Assembly: GCA_012841735.1 (NCBI GenBank)
Contig: DUUE01000390.1
Span: 1-5,474 of the forward strand
DNA: 5,474 bases
Direction of reading: 5' to 3'
Source of the DNA: Bacillota bacterium
GTDB lineage: Bacteria; Bacillota; Dethiobacteria; Dethiobacterales; Dethiobacteraceae
The position numbers and the translations under genes are program-made. The notes beneath the pieces are model-generated. The model made no database searches and had not been told where the DNA came from. It saw only the letters and a list, made by a program, of their open reading frames with translations. This document shows positions 5,287-5,474 of this stretch, in pieces. Position 1 is the first letter of the stretch, and each line of letters starts with the position of its first letter.

Positions 5287-5474
5287 ATGCGGCAGATCGA
5301 TCAGGCGGGGAAAAAATACCGCTACCGGGTTAAGATTTGGGACGCCGAAGGTTTTGATAGTTGGGCGGGGGTAAAGGTTCCCTTGCGGGTGCTTAAGATC
5401 GAGGAGAGGAAAATCAGCTCGCAAGGCAAGAATTTAGATGAGCCGGTAATCACCTATTTGGTGACTACTGCTGA
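5287..5474 (+). pseudogene. DDE (IS4-like) transposase fragment, N-terminus missing, runs off the right edge
   Basis: From ATG 5287 the frame is open to the window end (62 codons). The peptide has the pattern RYRVKIWDAEGFDSWAG, then VKVPLRVLKIEER, then LDEPVITYLVTT. I associate this with the central catalytic region of IS4-group DDE transposases, where a strand pair with a conserved R-V-W is followed by PLRV and a hydrophobic strand ending in TT. In such proteins this lies well inside the chain, so 150 or more residues should precede it. Instead the frame is closed by TAG at 5269-5271 and the structured-RNA-like region lies directly upstream. The element therefore seems truncated at its 5' side or joined here by a deletion. 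No ribosome binding site is evident before 5287. The identification rests on pattern memory; a different DUF-type protein is possible. Confidence 0.5.

Overview
The window looks like a chromosomal segment of an anaerobic, Gram-positive, selenocysteine-using bacterium, probably a clostridial or Peptococcaceae/Desulfotomaculum-type lineage. The clues are strong GGAGG-type ribosome binding sites, frequent GTG and TTG starts, a lipoprotein-anchored TRAP binding protein, and a UGSC-type selenoprotein with a bacterial SECIS just after the in-frame UGA. The lineage is an inference from style, not from a search.

Layout, all on the + strand: (1) the C-terminal end of a thioredoxin-like protein (1-168). 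(2) A TRAP transporter block (314-2657) holding the extracytoplasmic binding protein (DctP), the small membrane subunit (DctQ) and the large membrane subunit (DctM). All three look damaged: a one-base frameshift in the DctP signal peptide, an in-frame collapse of DctP into DctQ near 1230, and a missing middle plus frame change in DctM near 2168. (3) A strong GC-rich hairpin (2703-2729) and a leader of about 160 bases. (4) The centrepiece, a 586-residue selenoprotein of the UGSC family (2891-4651). It appears as two ORFs only because TGA at 3194-3196 is the Sec codon. (5) A small CxxC protein of about 74 residues, broken by a missing base near 4821 (4680-4903). (6) About 330 bases without a credible gene, with a chain of helices typical of a large structured RNA (about 4976-5282). 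(7) A piece of a DDE (IS4-like) transposase running off the right edge (5287-5474).

Working model: a thioredoxin, a TRAP importer, a two-domain selenoprotein and a small CxxC protein form a selenium-dependent redox module. The importer would bring in an organic acid or similar solute and the UGSC protein would act on it, with the thioredoxin or CxxC protein supplying or shuttling electrons. Neither the substrate nor the reaction is readable from the sequence.

The contrast between an intact 586-codon selenoprotein gene and damaged neighbours is notable. It means either real decay of the accessory genes or an error-containing, collapsed assembly. Read mapping across about 317, 1231, 2168 and 4821 would decide.
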